Shown: piece by piece, positions 11,646-23,157 of the stretch
Layout: each line of letters starts with the position of its first letter
Numbering within the stretch: position 1 is the first letter of the stretch
Assembly: GCA_963082875.1 (NCBI GenBank)
Contig: OY720097.1
Span: 4,720,501 to 4,784,500, forward strand
Direction: 5' to 3'
Origin: Corella eumyota
Taxonomy: Eukaryota > Chordata > Ascidiacea > Phlebobranchia > Corellidae
Length of the DNA stretch: 64,000 bases
Made by a program: the position numbers and the translations under genes
The notes under the pieces: generated by a model
The model's input: only the letters and a program-made list of their open reading frames with translations
What the model was told of the DNA's origin: nothing
Database searches by the model: none

Positions 11646-14079
11646 ATGGCTGTTAATATAACCGAACTGATAAGTATTATTACGTTCTACCTTCTGATTG
11701 TGTATGTTGGGGTAAGTGCAGCTTGGCGTACCCGTAAAAAGAGTTCAGGCTCAAGTGCTGAAACAATCATGGTAGCAGGAAGAGACATCGGAGTGTTTAT
11801 TGGCAGTTTTACAATGACAGGTAGGTCACGCTTAAATATCTACCGATCTAGTAGTCTACTTGTAAAATATGAAAAAAAAGATTTATTTGTAATGAAACTC
11901 GAAACGTTAAAATTTTAGTTTAAACCATCTTTAAACGTTTTAGCAACATGGGTAGGAGGTGGATATATCAACGGCACATCAGAATATGTATATACCCCAG
12001 GATTTGGTTTGATTTGGACACAGGCCCCGTTTTGTTATTCAATTGCTCTTTTTATTGGCGGGTTGTTCTTTGCAAAGAAAATGCGAGAGCAGGTAGAAGG
12101 TTTTATTATATAGAATTTAATATGGGAGCATTTAACTGATAATGTATTATTTAGAACTTCGTTACGATGCTTGATCCGTTTCAACAAAAGTTCGGCAAAG
12201 TCATGGTAGCTTTTCTATATATACCTGCTCTGTTGGGTGACTTGTTTTGGAGCGGGGCAATTCTGGCTTCTCTAGGTACGATGTGTTATAAATTTGTTAA
12301 AATGTGTAAATATATCGTTTAAACATTTTCTTTTAGAACTTTGTTTAACATTGTATTAATATAAAGTAAACAAGTGAAATTTTACAGGCGGTGCTTTGAC
12401 AGTCATAGCAGGCCTAGAGCACTACATAGGTGTTATAGTGTCTGCATTAATCGCAATCTTATATACTTTAATCGGTGGGTTTTATTCGGTCGCTTATACA
12501 GATGTCGTACAGCTCATATGCATATTTATAGGCTTGGTAAAAATCTTAAAAAAATTTATTAACATTATGAGTAGCGACAGAATTTCATTTTAAATACATT
12601 TTGTTGTAGTGGATAAGTGTACCATTTGCCTTTACGAACGACGCAGTGACCAGTGTTGCAGAGACGGCATATAGCACTGGGCCAAACACCCCGAATTGGT
12701 TGGGAACATGGGATAGCAACTATGCTGGGCTATGGATCGACTCCGCACTTTTATTGGTAAGGATTATTTAGATTATTGTATGTGTAATATTTTCATGTTT
12801 ACGCATAGCAAAGTTTTGCACATAATTAAAGCAGAAAAATTAGTCTAAACCAATACGTGTATATTGTGATTGTTTTAAATTGGGGTTCGATTAAAACTAA
12901 ACAAAAATAAACCCCATGTGATATTTTAATAGATATTTGGGGGAATACCCTGGCAAGTTTATTTTCAACGAGTGCTATCGTCAAAAACAGTTTGGAACGC
13001 TCAACTACTGTCGTTTATTGCAGCATTCGGATGTATAATTATGGCTGTTCCGTCAATTTTAATTGGTGCCATAGCCGCATCAACCAGTAAGTTAATAAAA
13101 AACAGAATGTTCGTATATAGTTTATATAGAAAATAATTTTCGAAGAAACATAGGATTGTACAAGTTAATACCATTCGATCTAAATTTTATAGACTACAAT
13201 ATTTAAATCAGTTAAAATGTGTAAGTTTTGTTTACTAGATTGGACAGCAACAGATTACAATCTCGTCAGTGGGGGATTGGATCCAAATGCAAATAATCAG
13301 TCAAGTATTATTCTACCAATTGTTCTCCAATATTTAACTCCTCCAGCTGTCTACCGTATTGGAACTGGTCTAGTTTTAGCAGCTATAATGTCATCTGCCG
13401 ATTCTAGTATTCTTTCCGCATCGAGTATGTTCACTAGAAACGTTTACCAGAACCTTCGACAATCGGTAATTTTTTTATTGTATTTAAAACGTCATAACAA
13501 AGTTTAATAAGCAAAATATCAAGTCTAATGATTTTTAATTTTAAGGCTTCTGATAAAGAGTTAGTCTGGGTAATGAGAATTACAATTTTTGCTGTGGGTG
13601 CACTTGCTAGCGTCCTTGCCATTTTTATTGATTCAATCTACGTACTTTGGTTTTTGTGCGGTGACCTGGTATATGTCGTGTTGTTTCCTCAGGTAAGGCA
13701 GTTATAAAAAAATCTATTATAATCACATTTTATTTATGATATATTGTTACTGTTGCAGTTGCTTTGCACGTTATACTTCGATCCAAACACCTACGGATCC
13801 ATCATCGCTTTTGTCGTTTCGCTTGTTCTTCGTTTAGGCGGCGGCGAACCTCTGATTGGCTTTCCACCCTTTATCAACTACCCAGGAAACGTAGAAAATG
13901 AAACAGCTTATTTTCCTTATAAAACGTTTGCGATGGTCGTGTCCTTGATATGCCTTCTTCTATTTTCCAAATTATTTAAAGTTCTTTTTGTTAAAGGCAT
14001 TATACCTGCGAAGTATGATTTCTTAGGTTGCAAATTAGCTGAAGGTGGACGTTCTTATAAAAATACAATTGTCGAATGA
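11646..14079 (+). CDS. SLC5A7: High-affinity choline transporter-like protein, copy 2 (SLC5A7/CHT1)
   Basis: Nine exons: 11646-11820, 11944-12092, 12155-12275, 12388-12536, 12610-12756, 12933-13086, 13239-13465, 13546-13692 and 13759-14079, giving 529 residues. It is near-identical to copy 3, including introns, and keeps [40 protein letters not shown] and LRLGGGEPL. Two features set it apart. In exon 7 the helix before MSSADSS reads [12 protein letters not shown] where copy 3 and CHT1 generally read [12 protein letters not shown], a dense local cluster of changes. At the end, one base is lost relative to copy 3 in the GAAATG segment, so translation stops at 14079 and 29 tail residues are missing, although their DNA is still visible downstream. 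It may be a variant transporter or an early pseudogene. Confidence 0.85.
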
Positions 14080-14608
14080 AAAATAAAGAATCAATTTGGA
14101 TAACTTAAGATTTTTCCCAGAAACCGGGGCAACTGCGGAGGAAAAGACAAACTTTGATGAAAAAACAATGTAAAAAATTATTCTAGGATATTTTAGCATA
14201 GTATTTCAGGTTTAACAGCATTTCAGAACCAAAAGCAAACAAAAAAGCTTTTTATAATATAACATTTCTATGGGACGGGGAAACCCCTAACTTTTCATTG
14301 TTTCTAGGGAAACAAACGAAAATATCCAGAATTTAAAAATAACTGCGTTGCTTAACACTTATTAAACAAGTTGTTTTCTTTTATTAATAATAATGTTTAC
14401 ACTAATACTAAAGCCATGCACTTATAATCTTGTTAACAAATCAAGAATGGTTATTTAATTGCTCTGATAGAGCCATAAAATGCTATTTATTAGCTATTAA
14501 TTATTTTCCTGATGTTTTTAATAAAATTTGGTTTGATTAGGTTGTATTTTTTCTTTCAGCTCCTAGGTTGTTTGCACTATATTTACAATATCTGTATATT
14601 ATTCAAAA
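14080..14608. other. 3' flank of transporter 2 and 5' flank of the FSIP1 relic
   Basis: Near-identical to 18914-19348. It begins with the untranslated remainder of the transporter tail and ends with the TTTCTTTCAG acceptor and leader that precede the FSIP1-like start codon. No independent gene. Confidence 0.7.
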
Positions 14609-15093
14609 ATGGATATTACTAGAGGCCATTTTGATAAGTTTTCTTCAAAACAAACAAGATCTAGTAGTAAGCTATCATTTAACAACACAAGCACAACATC
14701 TTCTCTTGAACAACTTCCAGCAGATGTAACACAAAAACAAAATATTTATAATTATTCGGAAAGTGAAGACAGCTTGTCAGACAGTGGTTCAAGCAGTTGC
14801 TTTAACAATCAAGCCCCAATACAACAACACAGGCGAAAGTTAAAAGAAAACTCATTTTATGACTTTGATGATTTTAAAACTGACCCGTAATTACTCAAAG
14901 AGCTTAAACGAATAAAAAAACTCGATAAAATTCTGCTGAAAAAACACAAAGAGAAAAGGAAGTAAAACATTAAAGATTTTTGTATTAAAAGTCGATTCAT
15001 TCTGAGTTTATAAAACAAAGGACAGTAATGGGACCTCTTATGCTGATGCATCTAGTAATTTATCTAAATACCTTGCACTATTGCCTCCCACAC
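14609..15093 (+). pseudogene. Truncated FSIP1-like copy
   Basis: Starts with the same MDITRGHFDKFSS as the gene at 19349 and follows it closely for about 90 codons. It then meets a stop at 14888-14890 (CCG TAA where the intact gene has CCA GAA), followed by small deletions. Homology ends near 15093, after the DNA that codes for YLALLPPT in the intact gene. It is cut there by the junction with a transporter 1 fragment. This is the left half of a tandem-duplication breakpoint. Confidence 0.85.
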
Positions 15094-15440
15094 GAACTTT
15101 TTTTTGTGATTTTATTTAGGGGGAACGTTGACCGTGATAGTCGGCCTTGATGTAAAAATTGCAATTTTGATATCGATTCTGATCGCAATATTGTACACTA
15201 TTAGGTGGCTTGTATTCTGTTGCATACACAAATGTCGTACAGCTAGTCTGCATTTTTGTAGGCCTGGTAAGTGCCTTTAAATTTTCACGCGAACTCATTA
15301 AAGTTCACAGCCTGGAATACGCACTTAGGTGAACTTGTGGTCGTACTTACTATAATAAAGAATTCCATTTGCTGCAAGTGTAGAAATGGAAGAGGAAAAA
15401 GTAGATAAAAGTCACCACGAGACGACGCCAATAAGCTAAA
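15094..15440 (+). pseudogene. Relic of choline transporter copy 1 (exon 4 fused to exon 9 tail)
   Basis: 15094-15330 matches transporter 1 from the end of intron 3 through exon 4 into intron 4 (8355-8600), including the AG acceptor and the [18 protein letters not shown] coding stretch, with a 2-base loss in TACACTATTAGG. At about 15333 it jumps to the last 95 bases of transporter 1 exon 9 (from 10597). That removes about 2 kb across a shared GT at the joint. It cannot encode a transporter. Confidence 0.88.
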
Positions 15441-16382
15441 ATTCTTCCATTTTGAAATATCCATAATAACGTGTTTTTTATTCAAATTTACTTTAACTTG
15501 ACAATAAAAATTAATTTAATATTTTTTTTCATTTTGGTTTAATATCCGCTTAGCTTTCGTCGTTTTATTAAGAATTTTTTTTTATTTTTTAATAATACTG
15601 ATATTTTTACTCTATTTTTTTTTATATTTCATTGGACTCCAAAAATTAATGGTGTACTGTCTTTATTTAAACCTTGCAGTTTTAGCTTTTTTTGAGCGTT
15701 TTGACAGGTTGAAAATAAAGTTATTTAATCGTAATATATTAGAAACACAAAATTTTGCAAATCACGACCGGGATTTTTATAAGAAAAACTGGTATTTTCA
15801 GCCTGTTTTATTTTGAAATCCTAGTCCATTTGTTTGGTTATTATTTGAGAAAGTCGCTAGTGACTAATATGTTCGCGAAGCAACCAAACATGTAAACACA
15901 AAACTAACCATTTTAGACAGTTTCTTTAATCCAAACAAATTTAACTTAGCGTTTTTGTTTTCGAGTACGTTAACTTATTATGGTTGGTTAAGTCAACAAG
16001 ACATCTTGTTTTTGTTAAAGCGGTAAAAACACTCCAAAACAACCCTAATTTGTTAAACCAAACTGTTAGTAATTACAGTTAAATATAAAAGCCTACTACC
16101 AATACATGACTTTGATTAGGTATATGATAAGTTCTGAAATCATTTTTTTTGCAGTTTAATTTAGAACCGCAGGCTATCATATCCAATACGCCTTAGGGTG
16201 GCCACAAAATGTTTTATTGTATTACATAGTTTAGTTGTATTAGGCAGATTAAAAGTTGTGGCGGTTTCGGTTAAAGTGAATTATAGTAAGGCAAAGAGAT
16301 TTTTAACAATTTGATTAAAATATACGACCCTTTACAAAAGAATTAAGTTTAAATCAATTGTTAGATTTTAATAAACGAAAGC
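15441..16382. other. Duplicated intergenic segment upstream of transporter 3
   Basis: Second copy of 10698-11645 with scattered substitutions and small indels. Supplies the 5' flank of transporter 3. No coding sequence is seen. Confidence 0.7.
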
Positions 16383-18913
16383 ATGGCTGTTAATATACCC
16401 GGACTGATATCTATAATTATTTTCTACCTTCTGATTGTGGCTGTTGGGGTATGGGCAGCTTGGCACAACCGTAAAAAAGGTTCAGGTTCAAGTGCTGAAA
16501 CAATCATGGTGGCAGGAAGAGACATTGGAGTGTTTATTGGCAGTTTTACAATGACAGGTAAGTCACGCTTAAATATCTACCGATCTAGTAGTCTACTTGT
16601 AAAATTTGAAACATAAAAAAACAACTTAATTTGTAATCAAAGTGAAAATATTGATTTTTTAAGTTTAAACTGTCTTTAAACGTTTTAGCAACATGGGTAG
16701 GAGGTGGATATATCAACGGTACGTCAGAATACGTGTACACCCCAGGATTTGGTTTGATTTGGACACAGGCTCCGTTTGGTTATTCAATTGCTCTTTTCAT
16801 TGGCGGGTTGTTCTTTGCAAAGAAAATGCGAGAGCAGGTAATAGGTTTTATTATATAGAATTTAATATGGGAACATTTAACTGATAATGTATTATTTAGA
16901 ACTTCGTTACGATGCTTGATCCGTTACAACAAAAGTTCGGCAAAGTTATGGTAGCTTTTCTATATATACCTGCTCTGTTAGGTGACTTGTTTTGGAGCGG
17001 GGCAATTCTGGCTTCTCTAGGTACGATTAATTATAAATTTGTTAAAATGTGTAAATTTTTCGTTTAAACATTTTCTTTTAGAACTTTGTTTAACAATGTA
17101 TTAATATAAAGTAAACAAGTGAAATTTTGCAGGCGGTGCTTTGACAGTCATTGCAGGCCTAGAACACTACATAGCTGTTATAGTGTCTGCATTAATCGCA
17201 ATCTTATATACTTTAATCGGTGGGCTTTATTCGGTCGCTTATACAGATGTCGTACAGCTCATATGCATATTTATAGGCTTGGTAAAAATCATAACTTAAA
17301 ATTTGTTTAACATTATAAGTAGCGACAGGATTTTATTTTAATTATATTTTGTTGTAGTGGATAAGTGTACCATTTGCCTTTACGAACGACGCAGTAACCA
17401 GTATTGCAGAGACGGCGTATAGCACTGGGCCAAACACCACGAATTGGTTGGGAACATGGGATAGCAACTATGCTGGGTTATGGATCGACTCCGCGCTTTT
17501 ATTGGTAAGGATTATTTAGATTATTGTATGTGTATTATTTTCACGTTTACGCATAGCAAAGAATTGCACATAATTGGAGCAGAAATTTAAAGCTTAGTCC
17601 AAACTGAAATGCGTTTAATGCACTTGTTTTAAATTAAAGTTCGGTAAACTCTATTGTGATATATCCTAGATATTTGGGGGAATACCCTGGCAAGTTTATT
17701 TTCAACGAGTGCTGTCGTCCAAAACAGTTTGGAACGCTCAACTACTGTCGTTTATTGCAGCATTTGGATGTATAATCATGGCTGTGCCGTCAATTTTAAT
17801 TGGTGCCATAGCCGCATCAACCAGTAAGTTAATAAAAACAAGAATGTTCGTATAGTTTATTTAGAGAATCATCTACAAATAAATAGTTAATTCCATTCGA
17901 TATAAATTCTATAGACTACAATACTTAAAATAATTATGATGTTCATTTTTTATTTACTAGATTGGACAGCAACAAATTACAATCTCATTAGTGGGGGATT
18001 GGATCCAAATGCAAATAATCAATCAAGTATCATTCTACCAATTGTTCTCCAATATTTGACTCCTCCAGCTGTCTCCTTCATCGGACTTGGAGCAGTTTCA
18101 GCAGCTGTAATGTCATCCGCTGATTCTAGTATTCTTTCCGCATCGAGTATGTTTACTAGAAACGTATACCAGAACCTTCGACAATCGGTAATTTATCATA
18201 TTTAAAACTGTCTTAACAAAAGAATAATCATGCAAAATTCCAAATGTTCCAATCCTAAAAATTATTATATATATTTTAAGGCTTCTGATAAAGAGTTAGT
18301 CTGGGTAATGAGAATTACAATTTTTGCTGTGGGTGCACTTGCTAGCGTCCTTGCCATCTTTATTGATTCAATCTACGTACTTTGGTTTTTGTGCGGTGAC
18401 CTGGTATATGTCGTGTTGTTTCCTCAGGTAAGGCAGTTAAAATATATTTTATTATATTAACATTTTATATATAACGTATTGTTACTTTTACAGTTGCTTT
18501 GCACGTTATACTTCGATCCAAACACCTACGGATCTATCATCGCATTTGTCGTTTCGCTTGTTCTTCGTTTAGGCGGCGGCGAACCTCTGATTGGCTTTCC
18601 ACCTTTTATCAATTACCCAGGAAACGTAGAAAATGAAACAGCTTATTTTCCTTATAAAACGTTTGCGATGGTCGTGTCCTTGATATGCCTTCTTCTCTTT
18701 TCCAAATTATTTAAAGTTCTTTTCGTTAAAAGCATTATACCTGCGAAGTATGATTTCTTAGGTTGCAAATTGGCTGAAGGTGGACGTTCTTATAAAAACC
18801 CAAATATCGAAATGAAAAATAAGGAACCAAGAGGTTTGGATAACATAGGATTTTTTCCAGAAACTGGGGCAACTGCGGGGGAAAAGACAAACTTTGATGA
18901 AAAAACAATGTAA
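16383..18913 (+). CDS. SLC5A7: High-affinity choline transporter-like protein, copy 3 (SLC5A7/CHT1)
   Basis: Nine exons: 16383-16557, 16689-16837, 16900-17020, 17133-17281, 17358-17504, 17670-17823, 17961-18187, 18281-18427 and 18494-18913, giving 562 residues. It is the most canonical of the three copies: [46 protein letters not shown]-type TM5 sequence, [16 protein letters not shown]-type sequence, [19 protein letters not shown] in the Na-binding helix, and [20 protein letters not shown]. Exon borders and phases equal those of copies 1 and 2. Expected role is sodium- and chloride-dependent choline uptake at the plasma membrane of cholinergic cells (family knowledge). The predicted tail of about 45 residues has no clear dileucine motif. 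Confidence 0.92.
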
Positions 18914-19348
18914 AAACTTATTCTAGGATATTTTAACATAGTATTTCAGGTTTAACAGCATTTCAGAACCAAAAGCAAACAAAAAATCTTTTTATAATAT
19001 AACATTTCTATGGGACGGGGAAACCCCTAACTTTTCATTGTTTCTAGGGAAACAAACGAAAATATCCAGAATTTAAAAATAACTGCGTTGCTTAACACTT
19101 ATTAAACAAGTTGTTTTCTTTTATTAATAATAATGTTTACACTAATACTAAAGCCATGCACTTATAATCTTGTTAACAAATCAAGAACGGTTATTTAATT
19201 GCTCAGATAGAGCCATAAAATGCTATTTATTAGCTATTAATTATTTTCCTGATGTTTTTAATAAAATTTGGTTTGATTAGGTTGTATTTTTTCTTTCAGC
19301 TCCTAGGTTGTTTGCACTATATTTATTATATCTGTATATTATTCAAAA
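18914..19348. other. Intergenic, transporter 3 to FSIP1-like gene
   Basis: Short shared 3' flank and 5' leader. A strong acceptor TTTTTTCTTTCAG ends at 19299, about 50 bases before the FSIP1-like ATG. It would fit a 5' UTR intron or an SL trans-splice site. Confidence 0.5.
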
Positions 19349-20911
19349 ATGGATATTACTAGAGGCCATTTTGATAAGTTTTCTTCAAAACAAACAAGAT
19401 CTAGTAGTAAGCTATCATTTAACAATACAAGCACATCATCCTCGCTAGAACAACTTCCAGCAGATGTAACACAAAAACAAAATATTTATAATTATTCGGA
19501 AAGTGAAGACAGCTTGTCAGACAGTGGTTCAAGCAGTTGCTTTAACAATCAAGCATCATTAAAACAATACAGACAAAAGTTAAAAGAAAACTTATCTTAT
19601 GACTTTGATGATTTTGAAACTGACCCAGAATTATTAAAAGAGCTTAAACGAATAAAAAAACTTGACAAAATTTTGCTAAACAAAACACAAAGGGAAAAGG
19701 AGGTGAAGCATCAAAGATTTTTGTATCAAAAGTCGATTCATTCAGAGTTCAGTGATAAAACAAAGGACAGTAATGGGACCTCATATGCTGATGCATCTAG
19801 TAATTTATCTAAATATCTTGCACTATTGCCTCCCACACAACAATTAGATATTCTTATAGAACGAAATGAAGAAACAAATAATCTAAAACCAATATTTCAA
19901 ACGCAATTCAGTTTAAGTAGTGATCACATAGATAATAATGAGAAAAGATCGATAAACTCTGAGCCATATACAAGACCTAAATCACATACCATTAATTCAA
20001 AAGAAGGTTTTTCAGAAAACAAAAAGCCAAGTAACAAACCATCATCAGCTGGATCCAAGCGAAACCAAGTCCAAGAAGAAAAACAAGATTTTATACAAAG
20101 AAACATACAACTTGCCAAAGATGCTGGAAGTTATGTTTCAATGACTGAAGAGGAGAAAAAACGACTCTCTACTCTCTTGGAGGATATTGATGACCTTGAT
20201 GTCGAAAATGAGGAAGAGGGAAATGCTTTTATGAAAATTGTGCCCTTGCCAAGCGGAGAAGGGTACATGCCCGAGTCTAATGAAATTGAGCGTCTTCAAG
20301 AAATCGATCAAAAATTACAATCTCTGATGTCTTCTGCTGTATATGGTTCAATATCCAGTACACCAAGACAACAGCAGTTTAGCTTTCATTCAAACTCATC
20401 ATTTAGAAATATTGAAGCAAAAATTGCAAAATCAAATCTTACAGAAGCTTTAAATCCTGAACAGCGCCTACAAGGCATAGAAAGTAGACTTCTTCAACTT
20501 GACACTACATGGAAGGAAAATTGCAATAAGCAAGGACCTTATTTAAGCGATAATCAATTACAACTTCTTTTAGCCGAGTGTTCAAGACCCACTTCTCCAA
20601 ATTCCATTATGACATCAATTATACCAGATGAAGATTTTAAAGATTTGGATGACAATTCACAACAATCATACAGATATACTCCAGAAACTGAAACTTCAAG
20701 AGCTAGCTCTCATGCTGAGTTTCAATCTGAGGAAGACTTGGATTCTTATTCCGGCTCTGTAGTTTCAACTCAATCAAAATTATCTAAAGAATGTCTGGAT
20801 AAACTTTTAAATGAGGCAAAGGCCTCATTAGGAATACCAATAAATGATTTACACAATAATGAAACTGTAACTGAAACAAGTGAAGATAATTTGTTGTCTG
20901 AAAATACATAG
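19349..20911 (+). CDS. FSIP1: FSIP1-like (fibrous sheath interacting protein 1) protein
   Basis: One uninterrupted coding exon of 520 residues. Motifs collinear with vertebrate FSIP1: MDITRGHFD at the start, the basic coiled-coil KKLDKILLNKTQREKE (about residue 100), QDFIQRNIQLAKDAGSYV (about 245), EEKKRLSTLLEDIDDLD (about 270), ERLQEIDQKLQ (about 312), EQRLQGIESRL, LSDNQLQLLL, and a C-terminal SKECLDKLLNEAKASLG. FSIP1 binds sperm fibrous-sheath components, so a testis or ciliary role is plausible but inferred. The protein is Ser/Glu-rich with no membrane span. The absence of coding introns is odd for this family and suggests intron loss or retroposition. A broken copy lies at 14609-15093. 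AATAAA follows near 21100. Confidence 0.88.
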   Translation: MDITRGHFDKFSSKQTRSSSKLSFNNTSTSSSLEQLPADVTQKQNIYNYSESEDSLSDSGSSSCFNNQASLKQYRQKLKENLSYDFDDFETDPELLKELKRIKKLDKILLNKTQREKEVKHQRFLYQKSIHSEFSDKTKDSNGTSYADASSNLSKYLALLPPTQQLDILIERNEETNNLKPIFQTQFSLSSDHIDNNEKRSINSEPYTRPKSHTINSKEGFSENKKPSNKPSSAGSKRNQVQEEKQDFIQRNIQLAKDAGSYVSMTEEEKKRLSTLLEDIDDLDVENEEEGNAFMKIVPLPSGEGYMPESNEIERLQEIDQKLQSLMSSAVYGSISSTPRQQQFSFHSNSSFRNIEAKIAKSNLTEALNPEQRLQGIESRLLQLDTTWKENCNKQGPYLSDNQLQLLLAECSRPTSPNSIMTSIIPDEDFKDLDDNSQQSYRYTPETETSRASSHAEFQSEEDLDSYSGSVVSTQSKLSKECLDKLLNEAKASLGIPINDLHNNETVTETSEDNLLSENT

Positions 20912-22108
20912 CATATCATTTAATTATTAGTTTGAACACTTTTTAAAACACATACCAAAACACTGCAATTTGCTATTTTTTCTGTTTTGTTGTTTTTTAT
21001 GTTAAACACAAACATTACCTTTTAAAAGTATTTACTAAACCACTTTGATTCAGAAGTAAAATATTTATAAAGTTTTATAGGTTTAATATAATCTATAAAA
21101 TAAAGTGGTTTGAAAAAGTTGTACAGTTGGGCTACCCTTCTAGTTTATTTATTTAATAAATATAAGTTTATTTTAAGAACGTGCTTTTTGTTTATTTTGT
21201 GAATTGTTAATAAAAAGCTTTATACGACTGGATATGGCTAAGACTTAAACGGTTAATTTTGAAAGTTGCGCGTGTTTAAAATGACAACGCTATTTAAGGT
21301 TTTAGTTTTGGCGTTGTGTAATATATTGCACAGGAAAAAAATAATTTCATTATGCGAAGTGCACCTCTCAAATCTACAACTCAGTACCTCAACGTGTGTT
21401 TGAGTATTGCCGAAAATTTAAACACATTTAACCAAAAAAATCTAGTTAATTGAATATCATTAGACTTTTTCTATTAAATGTAACATAAATACATGCATAA
21501 AAGTTATTAAATGTTATATATTTTCATAATAACGCATGTAATAACTGTTGCCAATTGCAATACGCAACCAAAAACGAAATAAACTTTCTTTGTATGGGAA
21601 ACCCTGATCATACATTTCCGGGTGATAACATTTTATCAACAACTACTTTATCAGCCACTCCCACCTGCCTGCCTGCAGACCTAAGTTTGCCTACTAACGG
21701 TTAACAGAAAAATTAACAAACCAGATACATAATATATATTAATTACGTACCATAATATTTTTTGTATGTAGATAAAATGTTATGGTTCCTATGCTATGTA
21801 GTATGTACGAACTAAGGAAGAAAATAAAATACGCGAGTCTTTGAACTGTCTGATAGTTGAACTACTCGAGCGATTGCCGATTGTTTCAATTGTTTTTGTT
21901 AATTGTTTATAATGACATCCTTAAGTCACTAGACAGCTTAAATGGCCTATCTAAAACTCGTTTCATCCAAAGTGCTAGTATAAAACGAGAGTTTAAAATT
22001 TGTTAACATTTTAAATCTAACTGACAAAATTTTTAATCACTAACTAAACTTCTTTAATTTTTTTTTAAAGGCACCTTAGTAATACTGTTAGGTTTCTGTT
22101 TAATAAAA
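20912..22108. other. Intergenic, FSIP1-like to RhoGDI
   Basis: Holds the FSIP1-like 3' UTR, with an imperfect inverted pair around CCACTTTGATTC / AAAGTGGTTTG at 21045-21115, and then about 0.9 kb of AT-rich DNA without recognisable genes. A TTTTTTTTTAAAG acceptor-like site ends at 22070, upstream of the RhoGDI ATG. Confidence 0.45.
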
Positions 22109-23157
22109 ATGGCAGACGACAAGGTTACCGTTGAACAATTAAAACAATTAGAAATTGATGAAGATGACAGCGCGCCTGGTTACAAAGCTCCTGCACAGGT
22201 TGACTTGGATACCATAAAAAACTTGGATGCTGATGATGAAAGTCTTGTTAAATACAAGCAAGATCTCTTGGGGAAAACAGAAGGTAATTAGGATAATTAC
22301 ATAACAATTACTAAACAAGTAGTTGGATATAGTTAACTTTAAGTTTTGACAACCTGATTTTAGAGGTACATGACGAGGGTGGAAATAATGTTCTCGTTAA
22401 ACAACTTTTAATACAAGTTGAAGGAAGAGAGGACATTGTAGTTGATCTAACTGGTAAGTGTTTCGTTGGTGCATGAATTTTACACGAAAAAGTTATATAT
22501 ATAGGCCTATATATATATATTTTAAAAAGTGTATCACACTAGATTTTAGGGGGAAGACCAGTACCATATTTCTTTAATTTATATATAAACTATTTATGAA
22601 TATTTTTTTGACAAAATAATAGGTGACCTAGAAGAACTTAAAAAAAAAAACAGTGTTCATTTAAAGGGGGGATGTCTTTACAAACTTGTTATCTTATTCC
22701 GGGTAGGTATTAAAATTATTTTCATGACATTTTCCTGCTATTTTTATTTATTATGAAATTTTATTCGTTAATTTGATTATATATATATATACATTAATTT
22801 TTAACTGAGTTTATTCAATTTTATTAGGTTCAAAGAGAAATCGTATCTGGATTGAGATTTTTTAATACGATCTATAGAAAGGGCATTAGAAGTAGGTTTT
22901 TAATAAATATATTTCAAAAATCCCTCTTATATATATTAAACCTTTGTCACGTTTTACCTTTAGTGGACAGGAGTAATTATATGGTGGGAAGCTATGGCCC
23001 AAAAACAGAGGTGCATAGATTTGTATCACCACAAGAAGAAGCCCCCGCAAGCATGTTGGGCAGAGGTACATACACTGCTAAAAGCAAATTTACAGATGAT
23101 GATAAAAATGATTATCTGTCGTGGGATTGGAACTTTTCAATTAAAAAGGATTGGTGA
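22109..23157 (+). CDS. ARHGDIA: Rho GDP-dissociation inhibitor
   Basis: Five exons: 22109-22283, 22364-22453, 22623-22702, 22828-22891 and 22964-23157, giving 200 residues, the usual RhoGDI length (about 200-204). RhoGDI is cytosolic: its N-terminal arm holds Rho/Rac/Cdc42 in the GDP form and its immunoglobulin-like C-terminal domain takes up the prenyl tail. The acidic N-terminal arm ([18 protein letters not shown]) and the C-terminal signatures [45 protein letters not shown] are all present. Vertebrate alpha, beta and gamma forms cannot be told apart here, so the symbol is a family label. It converges with EXOSC2; its AATAAA at 23558 lies about 90 bases from that of the neighbour. Confidence 0.93.
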
